Assembly (NCBI GenBank): GCA_026122225.1
Contig: JANEZZ010002702.1
Coordinates: 248,001 to 312,000 of the forward strand
Source: Heloderma charlesbogerti
Taxonomy: Eukaryota > Chordata > Lepidosauria > Squamata > Helodermatidae
Length of the DNA: 64,000 bases
Reading direction: 5' to 3'
In this document: positions 1 to 10,629 of the stretch, one piece after another
Numbering within the stretch: position 1 is the first letter of the stretch
How the letters are laid out: each line of letters begins with the position of its first letter
Program-made: the position numbers and the translations under genes
Notes under the pieces: generated by a model
Told to the model about the DNA's origin: nothing
Database searches by the model: none
Seen by the model: the letters and a program-made list of their open reading frames with translations, nothing else

Positions 1-834
1 CAGATTTGGCACTTTTCTTTTCTTCATAGGACTGAAAGGTAATAATTCATTTTTACAGAAGAAACTAAATAGTGAAGTAAAGGTGGCTAAACCTGCTCCC
101 TATCCCCAATGAGCCTAACACTCAAGAATCAGGCTTCCACTTGGCACTTACAGGGTAACATAGCACATTTTTTAAAGGCAGGTCAAGAGTTAACAATCTG
201 CATTTTTACAGTGGGTGATGTGCAATAAAGAGAGTGGTAGGAACAGAGAGAGGGGAGAAGCAAGAGGCAATAAGAAATGAATGTGAGCAAATTAAGTTGC
301 AGATACCCAGACCAGGGCTGTGTTTCCACCAGTGATTTACGCCAACCTGGCTGCGCAGTGAGGTCTCTGTGTTTCCATGACGTCATGGCCATTCAGCACC
401 AGCCCTACATTTTATCATGGAAAAACTGCTTCTTCTGAGACTGGTTATAGTCTGACTTTTCCAGCTTACTTCAGCTCCATTACTGACCTGTTTCCACAAC
501 TGCACTGGGTTCAGTACTGTAGTCCTGCCCATGGGGCGTATAACCCAGCCCTTATGGGTGTGTCGCTCTGACTCAGCGACCAACTCTTTCCCTCCCTATT
601 TTCTGCACGTTTCAATTGCTATTTTGGAGCAGGATGCCAAGGGACCAACTTTTAAAACACCATTGAAAATAAGTGCCAGAACACTAGTGTGTATTTATCG
701 CAGGCAAGCAAGTACTCCCTCTACAGCCTGAAAATCAGGTTTATCTCAGGTCACTTCCCCAGAACTGGAAGTGGGGAGGATCCATGGCTAATATTCCTTT
801 GTGTCGTTTGGACCAGGGAAATGATGCCGCAAGC
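1..834. other. Left-edge non-coding sequence
   Basis: No coding region, RNA gene or named repeat is recognised here. The open frames are short (under 70 codons), overlap on both strands and resemble no protein I know. A perfect palindrome containing TGACGTCA lies near 378-385 and is a textbook CRE/ATF-type site, but there is no promoter context. This is probably old, decayed repeat or unique intergenic sequence. Confidence 0.5.
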
Positions 835-1250
835 ATCATAGTCTAGTTTTCATATTACATGCTTAGTCGCTATCGCATTATTACACCATTGTGTAGGTCT
901 TCAATCAATTTGCACACCCTCTATGTCAGTATCTTCCTATGACTCTATGACTCTATCGCTAAATAGCACTAACACGCATTTGCGCTATTGTACAATAGCG
1001 TTATTGTGCAATAGTGCATTTTCCAAAAGTAGTCCCCTTGACCTCAACAGGAGTCAGCAGGCACCCCTGGACTAATGTGGTATTGCATAATAGCACAAAT
1101 GCATGTTACTGCTATTTTGCAATTGAGTGATAGAGTCATAGCAACATACTGATGTGGAGCGTATGTGTATCGATGGAAGACTTGCGCAATAGTGTGATAA
1201 TGTAATAGCGACTTAGCATGTGCCTGCTAATGCGGTAGCCTGCTATTTAG
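835..1250. repeat. Foldback (inverted-repeat) element
   Basis: The arms at about 858-1000 and 1078-1222 are imperfect reverse complements (roughly three quarters identical by eye) around a ~77-bp spacer. Landmarks on the left arm, in order, are ACATGCTTAGTCGCTAT, GTCTTC, TCAGTAT, CTATGACTCTATC and GCATTTGCGCTATT; each reappears in reverse order and complement on the right arm. Smaller self-complementary CTATTGYRCAATAG motifs lie inside the left arm. The structure fits a nonautonomous foldback or MITE-type DNA transposon. No clear target-site duplication was found, so the family is undetermined. Confidence 0.65.
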
Positions 1251-1296
1251 AAGGAAAGGGAAAAAATGGGAGGAATTGGGCATACATCTGGGAAGT

Positions 1297-1343
1297 CTAC
1301 TCAGAAGTAACTCCCGTTGTGGTCAGTGAGGCTTGTTCCCTAG
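1297..1343. repeat. Palindromic ~85-bp repeat, partial copy
   Basis: The sequence contains CTACTCAGAAGTAA followed by a CCCGTTG-type centre and a degraded second arm. It is a decayed copy of the palindrome described at 13750-13836. Confidence 0.45.
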
Positions 1344-1789
1344 ATTGCCATTAAGGGGAGTAGAGCCTGGAGGGGGGAGCCTCTCTGATTGGTTCAGCAG
1401 CCCCTGCCAATCTGATGACATTCACTTCCAATCCCCCCACCCCACCAAGAGGTATGTTTCTGCCAGTGAAGGGGGAGAGGGAGGGGAGACCCAGCAAGAG
1501 GAAGAGGCAGGAACATGGATGAGGTAATCAGACCCCACCCAGACTCCACCCAGCCATCCAGAAAATAATTCGATCAGAGCTCAGTGAAAACACCACAGAG
1601 CCCCAGGCTACAATGGTGATAAGCCAGGACTTTAAGCATTGTGGAAACTGGAAAAGGAGCAGATGCGATTGGGGAAACATCACAAGAAAATTGCAAGCCA
1701 GGTGAAGCCCATAGTGTGGAAACACACCCCAGGGATGAGGATAAAAGGTTTATCATATGCTTCATGGAAATTGTGGATTTTAAGGTGGG

Positions 1790-1792
<3 letters not shown>

Positions 1793-1822
<30 letters not shown>
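1793..1822 (+). repeat. (GA)n microsatellite
   Basis: About 15 GA dinucleotides form an uninterrupted tract. It explains the low-complexity RE/ER open frames across it. Confidence 0.95.
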
Positions 1823-1827
<5 letters not shown>

Positions 1828-1919
1828 TATTATATATGTTCCTGGAATTCTAGGTTTAAGGACCAGCAAGGGAAATTTGGCGGTCAATTAAGGGTTGAGT
1901 GGGGCATCATTATGGAGAG

Positions 1920-2330
1920 TTTTAATGATAAGTACAAAAATTGAGAGCCAGTATAGGGACTGGAGGAGGGAACGTCACATGATTTGAGTGACAAGAGAAG
2001 TGAATTATTTTGTCAGTGGAATTTTGAAATGGAAGTGAGAGGACAGAGACATAAGAAGGGAAGGCTAGGGAGAAAAAGTTGCAATAGTCACTGTGGGAGA
2101 TGGCCAGAACATGAACAAGTGTTTGGGGTGGAAGGACTGAGAGGAAATTAGAACCCATTGTGGGGAGCTGAGCTTACCTGACTGGTGACAGAAAAGCATA
2201 GGGGCAAATGACTCCTGTAAGTTCAAACTACCTGGTGAGCAGGAAGATGTTTGATGGGAACCCTGAAGTAAAGGTTGGGTTTGGGGTTAAGCAAGGATCA
2301 TTATAGATGCTGAGAGTATTTGAGGAGAGG
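1920..2330. repeat. Unclassified dispersed repeat, shared with 56490-56900
   Basis: This purine-rich stretch shares ordered motifs with 56490-56900: a gagACATAAGAAG motif, then an AAGG block, then agAAnAAGTTnnAATA. I could not name the family. It may be an old LINE body in antisense. The similarity was judged by eye. Confidence 0.3.
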
Positions 2331-2539
2331 AAAACTTGGGAGAAAAAGATGAGCAGTCAGGACATAATAAGCAGAACTGCACTGAATTTTTATGATGTTC
2401 AAATATTGATGCTTCTTAAATGGCTGCAAAAAAGTCCATGAAGTTCTCCGTCCTTCCACTCCTTCACACATTTCTTGATGCCTGTTCACAGTCATTGTTC
2501 TCCAATACTCAGTTGTAAAACTCACTGGATCACTTGTAG

Positions 2540-2655
2540 CCAGTCAGTATCTTTCAACCTAACCTACCTCACAGGGTTGTTGTGAGGATAAATGGGGTGG
2601 GGGGCATATAGGTTTGGAAGAAGGGCAGGATAAAATAAATTTAATAAATAAATAA
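2540..2655 (+). repeat. MIR-like SINE / LINE-tail fragment
   Basis: The sequence CTACCTCACAGGGTTGTTGTG followed by GAGGATAAA is the well-known 3' half of MIR/CORE-type SINEs. It ends in a TTTAATAAATAAATAA tail. Only the 3' part is present; no tRNA-like head was seen. Confidence 0.6.
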
Positions 2656-2734
2656 TACACTGCTGCCTCAACCCCATGTTTTTTTACCTGAGAAGACATT
2701 CCCTGCACTTTTTTTCATCCCTGGTACTATGAGC

Positions 2735-2940
2735 TGAGGTGCATGCTAATGCATATTAACAGGCCTTTAAATTAAAAATAAACCCTTCCTGTGTGCTAAT
2801 GCACATAAACACTTGCTTTAAAAACAACTGGGATTAAAATACTCTTTTTAAAAGGCTCTTTTTAAAGCCTGCTGTGGTGCACCAATGTACATTAAAAGAC
2901 TTTTAAAAGTCCTGTTGGTGTCTATTGGTGTGCTTTAAAA
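2735..2940. repeat. Short foldback / tandem-unit repeat
   Basis: A unit of the form GTGCTAATGCACATTAACAG followed by a TTTAAAA block occurs three to four times between 2738 and 2940. The outermost copies (about 2738-2780 and 2895-2940) are in inverse orientation and the inner ones direct. No target duplication was identified. Confidence 0.45.
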
Positions 2941-2949
2941 AAATAATAA

Positions 2950-3670
2950 TCCAGAAATCCCACATGGACATATTCTTGCTTTTTAAGTAGTCCTCACTGA
3001 GAATGAGGTAGTCCTCTTTGAGGAGTGTACAAATGTTCATAACACTGAATCCCCTGTTTCAGCTCAGCACTGATACTGAGTCTGAGAATGCTACGTGACA
3101 TCCAAATAGAAATATTTTGGCACACAGTTGGTAAGGTGGAACTGGAAAGAAGTGGAGATAACGGTCTAGCTAGCTATCATCAGCATTTAGGTGGGAGTGA
3201 AAGTCATGGGATTTAATGAGGCTACAGAAGATAGTGTACAGAAAAAAGCAGGGGACAAAGAACAGAATCTTGAGGAACCCCCAAAAGAAGGCTGAACAAA
3301 AGCTTCCAGTTTTGTAAGTAGGCTCATATTCTGTTATGTGCAATACTATTTAATTTTAATAGATTAATGTATCAAAACATTGGTTAAAAAGCAAATGATT
3401 AAACAAGTTCTTTAAACTGGTTGACAGACCTAAAAATAATATAATAATAAAATACAGTATTGTACATTAAATTATTCCAATGTAAAAAAAAGTACATTAC
3501 ATTAAACTAAAATAGCCAAACTGAAAATCTATAAAATTGTATCAATACAATGCTGAAATACTAGCCTATCTCAAATCAGCACGCTGTACTTTTGAGAAAT
3601 ATATAACGCTATCTGGAAATAGTAGATTTTAGCAGGTTAAATGGAGCAGTTTCTTACCAGATAGAAAAGC
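2950..3670. other. AT-rich sequence without recognised gene
   Basis: There are no coding or RNA features. The stretch at 3420-3520 is very A/T rich, with ATAATA and AAAGTACATTACATT runs. Nothing else is supported. Confidence 0.5.
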
Positions 3671-3679
3671 TACACAGTG

Positions 3680-3955
3680 CTCTTTCCAGTGCCAGGGGAA
3701 GACCTTTTTTTTATTTTCCCAGGCACTTTGGCATTTTAGCATTCCAGTCTTTTAGCTCTGTTGCTTTAAATCTGCTATTGCATTTTAAATCTCTGCATTG
3801 CTGTTGGGTTTTTCTCTGGTTGTGCTTTTATGCTGCAGTTTTAAGCCATTATATTTTATATTGTATTTTATGCTGTATTTTGTGGTTTTAATTTTTGTGA
3901 ACTACCCAGAGAGCTTTGGCTATTAGGCAGTATAGAAATGTAATAAATAAGTAAA
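3680..3955 (+). mobile_element. L2-like LINE, 3'-end fragment
   Basis: This is a 5'-truncated copy of the same family as the LINE at 59840-61795. It starts in the last codons of the ORF (CCAGTGCCAGGGGAAGACC, then TTATTTTCCCAGGCA). It runs through the T-rich 3' UTR to the hallmark end GTGAACTACCCAGAGAGC, then TTTGGCTATTAGGCAGTATA, and a TAATAAATAAGTAAA tail. It is non-functional. Confidence 0.8.
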
Positions 3956-4233
3956 TGGGACATTATTTTCCAAGAAGGTGTCTAGTCTGTGTAACTTGGG
4001 ACAAGTTGAGAGACCTTTCCAATGCCAGTGTTCAAGGCTTCTTTACATTATCAGAGACTATACTCTATTTTTCAGCCAAGCAAAAATGAGACAAAATGTG
4101 CCCTAGAAGAGGTACTTGCCATGAGTTCAGCAAAGGACAGGAATGATCAACAAGTCTTCAAAGCCAAACCTATGAAACATGACCATATTTTGGCTGGAGG
4201 AGTGGCATTCCACTCAGTTATACTTTGAATATG

Positions 4234-4278
4234 TGTATGTGTATGTATGTATGTATGTATGTATATATATATATATAT
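4234..4278 (+). repeat. (TATG)n(TA)n microsatellite
   Basis: Five or more GTAT units are followed by about nine TA units. The tract abuts the left end of the Tc1 element, which is expected because Tc1 inserts at TA dinucleotides. Confidence 0.9.
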
Positions 4279-4615
4279 GTGCAAGAAAACGTTTGTGAAG
4301 CCTAATGATAATTACAGAAATCCCATAGTTTTACCACGATAGCCTTCATGAATCAAAAGCAGTCCTTTTCTAAATATCCAGTAGGGTTTATATTAACCAA
4401 TTCTGTGTCTTATGAAATAAAGCAATGTATAAATTAGGCAAACAATGAGTACTTAAGAGTCAGGATATTTGCAAAATACTTGCATCAGCTCAATTAAAGG
4501 GAATAATTAGAATCATGTGTCTAAATAATTAGATAGATCTTCAGGGGTGCGTGTGGGAGGCCCCACCTTATAAAAGAATCAGAAGCTTTGTGAGTTTGAT
4601 CTTCATCATACGGTT

Positions 4616-6553
4616 GTGTGGAAACACGTCATGCCACAATCAAAAGACATCTCTGAAGACCTCAGAAAAGCCGTTATCGCTGCTTATCAGTCTAGAAAGG
4701 GTTACAAAACAATTTCTAAAGATTTGGGGCTCCACCAATCCACTATCAGACAGATAGTCTACAAATGGAAAAGGTTCAAGACCACAGTCACTCTACCCAG
4801 GAGTGGTCTCCTACCAAAATCTCTCCAAGAACAAACTGGCATATCATCCAGGAAGTCAAAAAGAACCCCAGAGTAACATCCAAGGATCTGCAGGCCACTC
4901 TCACCTTGGCTGATATGAGTATTCATCACTCAGTGAACACTCAATGAAAAAGATGAACAAGAATGGTGTTCATGGGAGGATAACCAGGAGGAAATCACTG
5001 CTCTCTAAAAAGAACATTGCTGCCCATCTGAGGTTCGCTAAAGATCACATAGATGATCCCCAAAACTTCTGGAACAATGTTCTCTGGACAGATGAGTCAA
5101 AGGTAGAACTTTTGGGCCTCAATGATAAATGTTACGTTTGGCAAAAAAACAAACACTGAGTTTGAATAGAAGAGCCTCGTCCCAACCATCAAGCATGGTG
5201 GTGGGAATGTGATGGTTTGGGCCTGCTCTGCTGCCTCAGGACCTGGACGGCTTGCCATCATTGACACAACATGAATTCTGCAGTGTATCAGAAGATTCCA
5301 GGGGAGAATGTCAGGCCATCTGTCTGTGAGCTGAAGCTGAGCCAAAAGTGGGTCATGCAACAAGACAATGATCCTAAACCTACAAGCAGACCTAGAAAGG
5401 AATGGCTGTGGAAGAAGAAATTCCGTGTTTTAGAATGGCCTCGTCTAAGTCCGGACCTAAGCCCCGTTAAGGATGGATGAAAATCCCTTACCTGGTCCCG
5501 CAGCTGTGTTTGGTGTGGGGGTGAGGCGCTCCGTTTCTCCCCCCAAAATTCAGGCCAGGGGGGAGCGCCCTGTCTCCCCAGCCGCGAAATAAAAAAAAGT
5601 AAATTTAAAAAAAAAACACGTGATAGACTACGTAACGATTTACGTAGCCTATCACGGCTAGATTTTCAGTCAGCCGTGATAGGCTACATAAATCTTTACG
5701 TAGCCTATCACAGCTGACTTTGGAAAAAAAAAACGCGTATGCAAATGGCGGTGCCCATGGGCGCCGCCATTTGCGTTCCTTGTTTGGGCATGGGTAGTCT
5801 ACGTAAAGATTTACGTAGACTATGGTGAAAATATTTTTATGAAAAATTATTTTCGCCATAGTCTACGTAAATCTTTACGTAGACTACCTCTGCCCAAATA
5901 AGGAACGCAAATGGCGGCGCCCATGGGCACCGCCATTTGCATATGCGCTTTTTTTTTTCCCCCAAAGTCAGCTGTGATAGGCTACGTAACGATTTACGTA
6001 GCCTACCACGGCTGACTTTGAAAATCTAGCTGTGATAGGCTATGTAAATCGTTACGTAGCCTATCACGTGTTTTGTTTTGTTTTTTTACTTTACTTTGTA
6101 ATGATGGTGGCGGCAGCCGGTCGGAAGACCGCCCGCCGCCCCCGCCAAAACGCCGCCAAAACGCCACCGGGACCCGCCGCCGAGAGGGACATTCGAAGGA
6201 GGTAAGTCCCATCCCGGGGGGGGGGAGAATTTCACCACCGATTTTGGGGGGCCAAATGCGTTGGCATTCGGCCTCCTGGAGATTCGTGGAGAAATTCTCC
6301 GCCATCCCTAAGCCCCATCGAAATGTTGTGGCAGGACCGGAAGCGAGCTGTTCAAGCAAGGAAGCCCTCAAATGTCACTGAGTTGAAGCAGTTGCGCAAG
6401 AAGGAATGGGCCAAAATTCCTCAGAACCTATGTGAGAGTTTTGTTACAGTTACAGGAAGTGCTTACTTGAAGTCATTGCTGCTCAAGGGGGTGACACCAG
6501 GTACTGAATCTAAAGGTTCACATACTTTTCCACACATGAATATTGAATGCTGA
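4616..6553 (+). pseudogene. Tc1-like transposase, degenerate and split
   Basis: This was a DDE transposase that cut and pasted the surrounding Tc1 element. In order, the pieces are an N-terminal paired-like helix-turn-helix (4631-4800, starts MPQSKDISEDLRKAV), a middle piece with the first catalytic Asp (VLWTDESKVEL, about 5078-5115), a piece with the second Asp (QQDNDPKP, about 5357-5380), and the SPDLSP motif at 5449-5466. The chain is then cut by the hAT-like insertion and resumes at 6318 with IEMLWQD and PSNVTELKQLRKKEWAKIPQ. The third acidic residue (the Glu of IEMLW) lies just past the insertion. Frameshifts near 4870-4950 and a stop at 5157-5159 also break the frame, so no protein is made. 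Confidence 0.85.
5468..6310. mobile_element. hAT-like MITE with giant nested palindrome, copy 1
   Basis: This 843-bp element is flanked by an 8-bp target duplication AGCCCCGT / AGCCCCAT (5460-5467, 6311-6318). Its ends are TAAGGATGG and CCATCCCTA, so the terminal repeats read TARGGATGG. The 8-bp duplication plus TAGGG-type ends point to the hAT superfamily. It encodes no transposase. The interior, 5617-6070, is one palindrome of about 222 bp per arm centred near 5841. It contains six smaller palindromes of 30-39 bp: 5619-5656, 5675-5712, 5794-5824, 5858-5887, 5972-6010 and 6030-6068, each with TACGTA-type cores (one is decayed to TACATA). Two GC-rich self-complementary blocks around GGCGSYGCCCATGGGC flank the centre. 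Insertion is inside the Tc1 transposase at the codon before its catalytic Glu. Confidence 0.85.
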
Positions 6554-6734
6554 ATCAGTTGTGGAGAAATAAATGTTGAAAAAGCATCATGTTTGTGTGT
6601 CATTTGTTTTCTCAGGTTATCTATGGTTCTTTATCTAGGAGTATGGGGTTAGATTAAGATCTAATAACATTTTAGTGCGGAAATATGTGGCAGTCCTAAG
6701 GGGTTCACACACCTTTTCTTGCCACTGTATATAT

Positions 6735-8990
6735 ATGCATTACACCCATACGTATGCTTTGAAAGAAGGGGAAATCCCCCTTCCACCATTTCTCAGGGCC
6801 AATTTGGGATAGATACATAGCTGGAAAGATTTCCAGATCACATATCTGTGGGCTTGGTCTTTTATGTTTATTGCATACAACATTCCTGATCCAATAGCAA
6901 GTATTTACCTAATGAAGTGTGAATTCTGTTCTCATTTTCTCTTTAATAATCAGACAGTTTCTCCTCATCACTTTTTAATAGGAAACCATGCACAGTCTTT
7001 GATCATTTTAAAGTGTACTTTTCCTGAACTTTCAAATTAAAAGTATTTCAAGGGGTGCATATTCATTATCATTTAATGCAGATTAGTGACCTCTTGACCC
7101 CCTTTAGACAACCTTTTCTACTTACAGCCAGTGATAAATAAAGTAAGAAGGTGTTGGATATTCCCTGTATAGGTGAGATGAGGACTCAAATCCATGTTGC
7201 TGATTAAGAGCCTTTCCGCATGTGCTCCAACCCCATTTTAGCAATTACATATTACTCCCAGAAGTCACTTCCAGTGCCAATAGCACCATGCTCTACCTAT
7301 GCCATCTATGTTTGCTAAATGGCTCCAGAAGAGGGGTGACTTCCCACCTCCTTAAAAGAAAAAGTCTGGATATATGTATGCTCCAGCATAGCAGAGAGAA
7401 AGAGAGCTTCCCACCTCCAATCATCATCATCATCATCATCTGGATCAGACATACCATTTTAGGCAAAGTAGCTCTCCCAGTAGGCTTGATCATCCACAAA
7501 CACTACTGATGGCTTGTTAAGTTAAACATCCATTTCTCCAAATGTGTTGCATGCTAGTTGCACCTACTTGCCAGGGTAAAGTCCAAATTGGGCATTCTGC
7601 CCAGAAATGTGCCAAAAGAGGGTGGGAATAGGATGTTTCCAATTTGGGTAGAGAGAAAAACAGTGTCAGCTTTTGGAGCTGGCTGGCTGGAAGTAGCCTT
7701 CACAGTGGGGGGAGGGGGACTCAGTTTTGCTTTGTGGGATTGATACTGCTATAGAAGTAGTCCTGCCTATGTGACTGTTCACTAATTGTAAGGAAACAGA
7801 TATTACAAAGGCAGCATGATTCTCCAGTATTCTATGTTCTCAAAGCAATAGACTATGTCAGATTGCCTTGGTAGTTCTTGCCACTTGGGGAAATGGGGGG
7901 CATGAAACAAAACCAACCTGAAACAAAAAATAGTGTAGATGTGGGGAGGGGGAAGATACAAGATACATCAGAAACAGTATATATTAGCACAAGGTTTGTA
8001 TAATGGAAAGCCTTCCACTCAGCAACTGCAGGCATAATGCATGAGCTATCTCAGAAGTATTACACTTCCCTAAGAACAAAATGTTGTTGTTTATGTAATG
8101 GAAAATGGCAACATCCCAGAATCAGAAGCACAGTTTAAGGGAAAATTCATGGCCAGTGTGCAACAAATGAGAAACAAACACACATGTTATTTCAGAAAAA
8201 TCTGATCTTCAGAAAGGCCCTAAATATGAAAAGAGGTCATTTTGATGTATATTTAAATATTAATAAGCTGCCTTGCTGGACAAAGTCCACCCAAGGGACA
8301 AACAAAATACAGATATAAAATTTAAACTAGTCCAGAGCAGTTAACATGAAATTTGAGGATTTAAACTAGAATATGAGGGGTCAGTCATAATCTGCTCTCA
8401 TTCTCTACTCTCAGATAGACACTGGGAATAGAATAGGAGACATCAGGTATACAATTTCATGATGGAATTGAGTGCAGTTTCCAAATGAGTCACACTCATT
8501 TTCCAGTTCCCAGTTCTGGCCCTAAATCATATTCCACTGCTTCCACCTCTCTTACACAAAGAAGCTCTAAGTAGCACAGAGTCACGGGGCTGAAGCAACT
8601 TAGAGAAAGACCAGCCAAAAGATGCATCCGTTTTTAGGCTGTTACTGGTGATGAAAGTTCCTGATAAGGCAAAATCCCAATTCCTCCCCACCCACCTCCT
8701 CTCTCTTTCCATTACTTGCATGGGTCAGAAGAACATGCAACCAACCACCCTGCTCAAGCTAGTTCAGCCTTCAGGACTGGGTGAGACTGGTAAAGGGAAA
8801 AGCTGCCTCTGAATCTTTAACATTGGGTCTCCAGCAAGCAACCCAGGGTAGCTAGTTGAATCCAGAAGGCAGAGAGGAGGAAAAGCTTCCTCCCGTTGTT
8901 TTTGAACGGTATCTTGATGGGTAACGGGATGCTGCTTTGGCCCATGGAAAGGGGGGGGTAGCTGCCTCTGGTGTTAGAATGTAGTCACCA
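6735..8990. other. Non-coding sequence, no recognised gene or transposon
   Basis: Moderately AT-rich DNA. A short (ATC)n tract lies at about 7419-7440. Open frames are short and unlike known proteins. I see no splice-bounded exons, RNA genes or clear transposons. Confidence 0.5.
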
Positions 8991-9029
8991 TGAAAGGGAA
9001 ACAAATGCCGGTCGTTTATTTGGAAGCAG

Positions 9030-10180
9030 AGTTTTACTCCTGGGACGGGATTCGGGTGGCGCCATTTGGATTTTTGCCCCACATTGCTTGGACCGACCCC
9101 TTCCCAGCCTGTGTCATAGCCGGGCTTTCCCACGCACTTCGGCAATCCCTTGGTTGCCGATAACTGCCCTGGAAGGAGAGCGGGGCACTGCCCAGACTGC
9201 GATGGGGAGGGCACCTTGAGGCCCCCACACCCGGCAGATACCACACAGGGCATTCAGAGAGACCACTTGCCGTCGAGAGAGCGTCCTCGCCCCCGCCATT
9301 CGCCTCCTTTCACAGTCCCTCGAGAAGCTGTCAAGAGGTTGCCTGAGAGACGTAGCGCAGCTCTGGACGCAGGCAGGCACGCGCGCCTTGCGCTGCCCGC
9401 CCCCCGCACGGAAGCCCCTCGGGGGGCAGTTGGGCGAGCGAGTGCTCCTCAGCCCCTCCCCCACCATCTCCCAGTTTCAGAGGGGCACCGAAGAAAGAGG
9501 CAGGGGGAGCCTTGCGTGTGTTTTTATTATTATTATTTCTGATTAAAGAGGAATTCATTTCATCTCTCTGCCTCCTGCCAGGGGCTGAGGTGCCGCCATT
9601 GAGGTTAACGGTGCGGAAGAATACAAAAAAATTTCATTGAGGAGGATTATAAAAGTTACTAGCTGGAACATTAACAGAAGAGTAACTTGTAAAAAATGCA
9701 ATATTACAATATTCACAAGGACGGTAGAGCGTGGTAAAGCTATAAAATTCAACATTAAAATCTTCTATGGCCTAGATAACCTAGTTAACAAACATTGTAT
9801 TGGAACTATTTTTTTGCGGGGACGAGGGATGCGTTGCCCCTGCCTGGAGCGCGCGGGGCCACGAGGCACGGGGGGGCGAGGGGAGACTTCGCTCCCGCTC
9901 CCGCTCCCGCTCCCGCTCGCGTCCCAGTCCCAGTCCCAACCGCGCCCTGCCGCCCGGGGAGCGAATGCGGCTCCGTGTCGCCACAGCTGAGGGGGAGGAA
10001 CCCGGACAGCACCTCCGAGGGTCCCTTCCCACCTAAAACCCCTGGAGCCTCGAGCTCTGGCGCTTTCGGAAGCGGAGGTTTTTAGGAACAGAAAAATATG
10101 CCATGGCCTGAGGCCGCCCCAGTCGCCCATCCCCCGGATTGCCGGCGGGCGGGAGGGGGGCGTCCTTAGCGGCGCTAAAC
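9030..10180. promoter_or_regulatory. CpG-rich block in PAX2 5' flank
   Basis: GC- and CpG-rich sequence at 9030-9480 and 9830-10180 surrounds an AT-rich core at about 9600-9800 that has TAACCTAGTTAAC-like homeodomain/HNF1-type motifs. A (CTCCCG)n-like tract lies at 9890-9920. The many overlapping arginine/proline-rich frames are a by-product of base composition. This is most simply an unmethylated regulatory CpG island of the PAX2 domain; function is inferred. Confidence 0.4.
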
Positions 10181-10577
10181 GCTCCTGGGCTGGATCCCGA
10201 TCTGGTTGCAGAATACTCTGTTGCTGCTGAATAAATTGTGGGTAAGGAGGCAGCCTTGTGGTGCAGACAGCCTCCTGGGCTTGTGTGTGTGTGGGGGGGG
10301 GGATAAAGAAAAGCCAAGAAACTCAAAGGGTTCCCGGTCGTCTCTGGAGAAGAGGAGCTCAGAACCTCGAATTACGTTCAAACTCGGAAAAGAAAACAAA
10401 TAGGCAGGAGTTCACCAGAACTCCCCCTACCCCGCTCCTCCCCAGTTACATGAGCACTCCTGCTGGAGTAATACAGCAGCTTCATGTGTCGATTTAAAAG
10501 AAAAGAACACTTTAGAAAAATGTGCCACCATTGTGGAAGGCGACGCTGGTCTCTCGTCATGGTGATGCGGCCACCCA

Positions 10578-10624
10578 GAAGAAGAAGAAGAAGAAGAAGA
10601 AGAAGAAGCCGCCGCCGCCGCCGC
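10578..10624 (+). repeat. (GAA)10(GCC)5 compound trinucleotide repeat
   Basis: Ten GAA units run directly into about five GCC/CCG units. The repeat lies in non-coding DNA; the KKK/RRR-type frames across it are low complexity only. Confidence 0.95.
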
Positions 10625-10629
10625 TATAC

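Larger units (their letters stand above)
4275..6727 (+). mobile_element. Tc1/mariner-type DNA transposon, dead, interrupted
   Basis: The right inverted terminal repeat is clear: read outward-in it starts CAGTGGCAAGAAAAGGTGTG, ending at 6727 beside a TA. The left copy is recognisable but decayed at about 4275-4320 (GCAAGAAAACGTTTGTGAA, then CCTAATGA). Subtracting the 843-bp insertion leaves about 1.6 kb, the normal size of a Tc1-like element. Flanking TA repeats fit TA target choice. The element encodes the broken transposase described separately. It is older than the hAT-like element inside it. Confidence 0.85.

Noticed and set aside
5468..6310. Reading the 102-122 codon frames at 6003-6381 as a gene
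   Set aside because: They run across the MITE end into the Tc1 remnant and are made of repeat DNA; no protein family fits.
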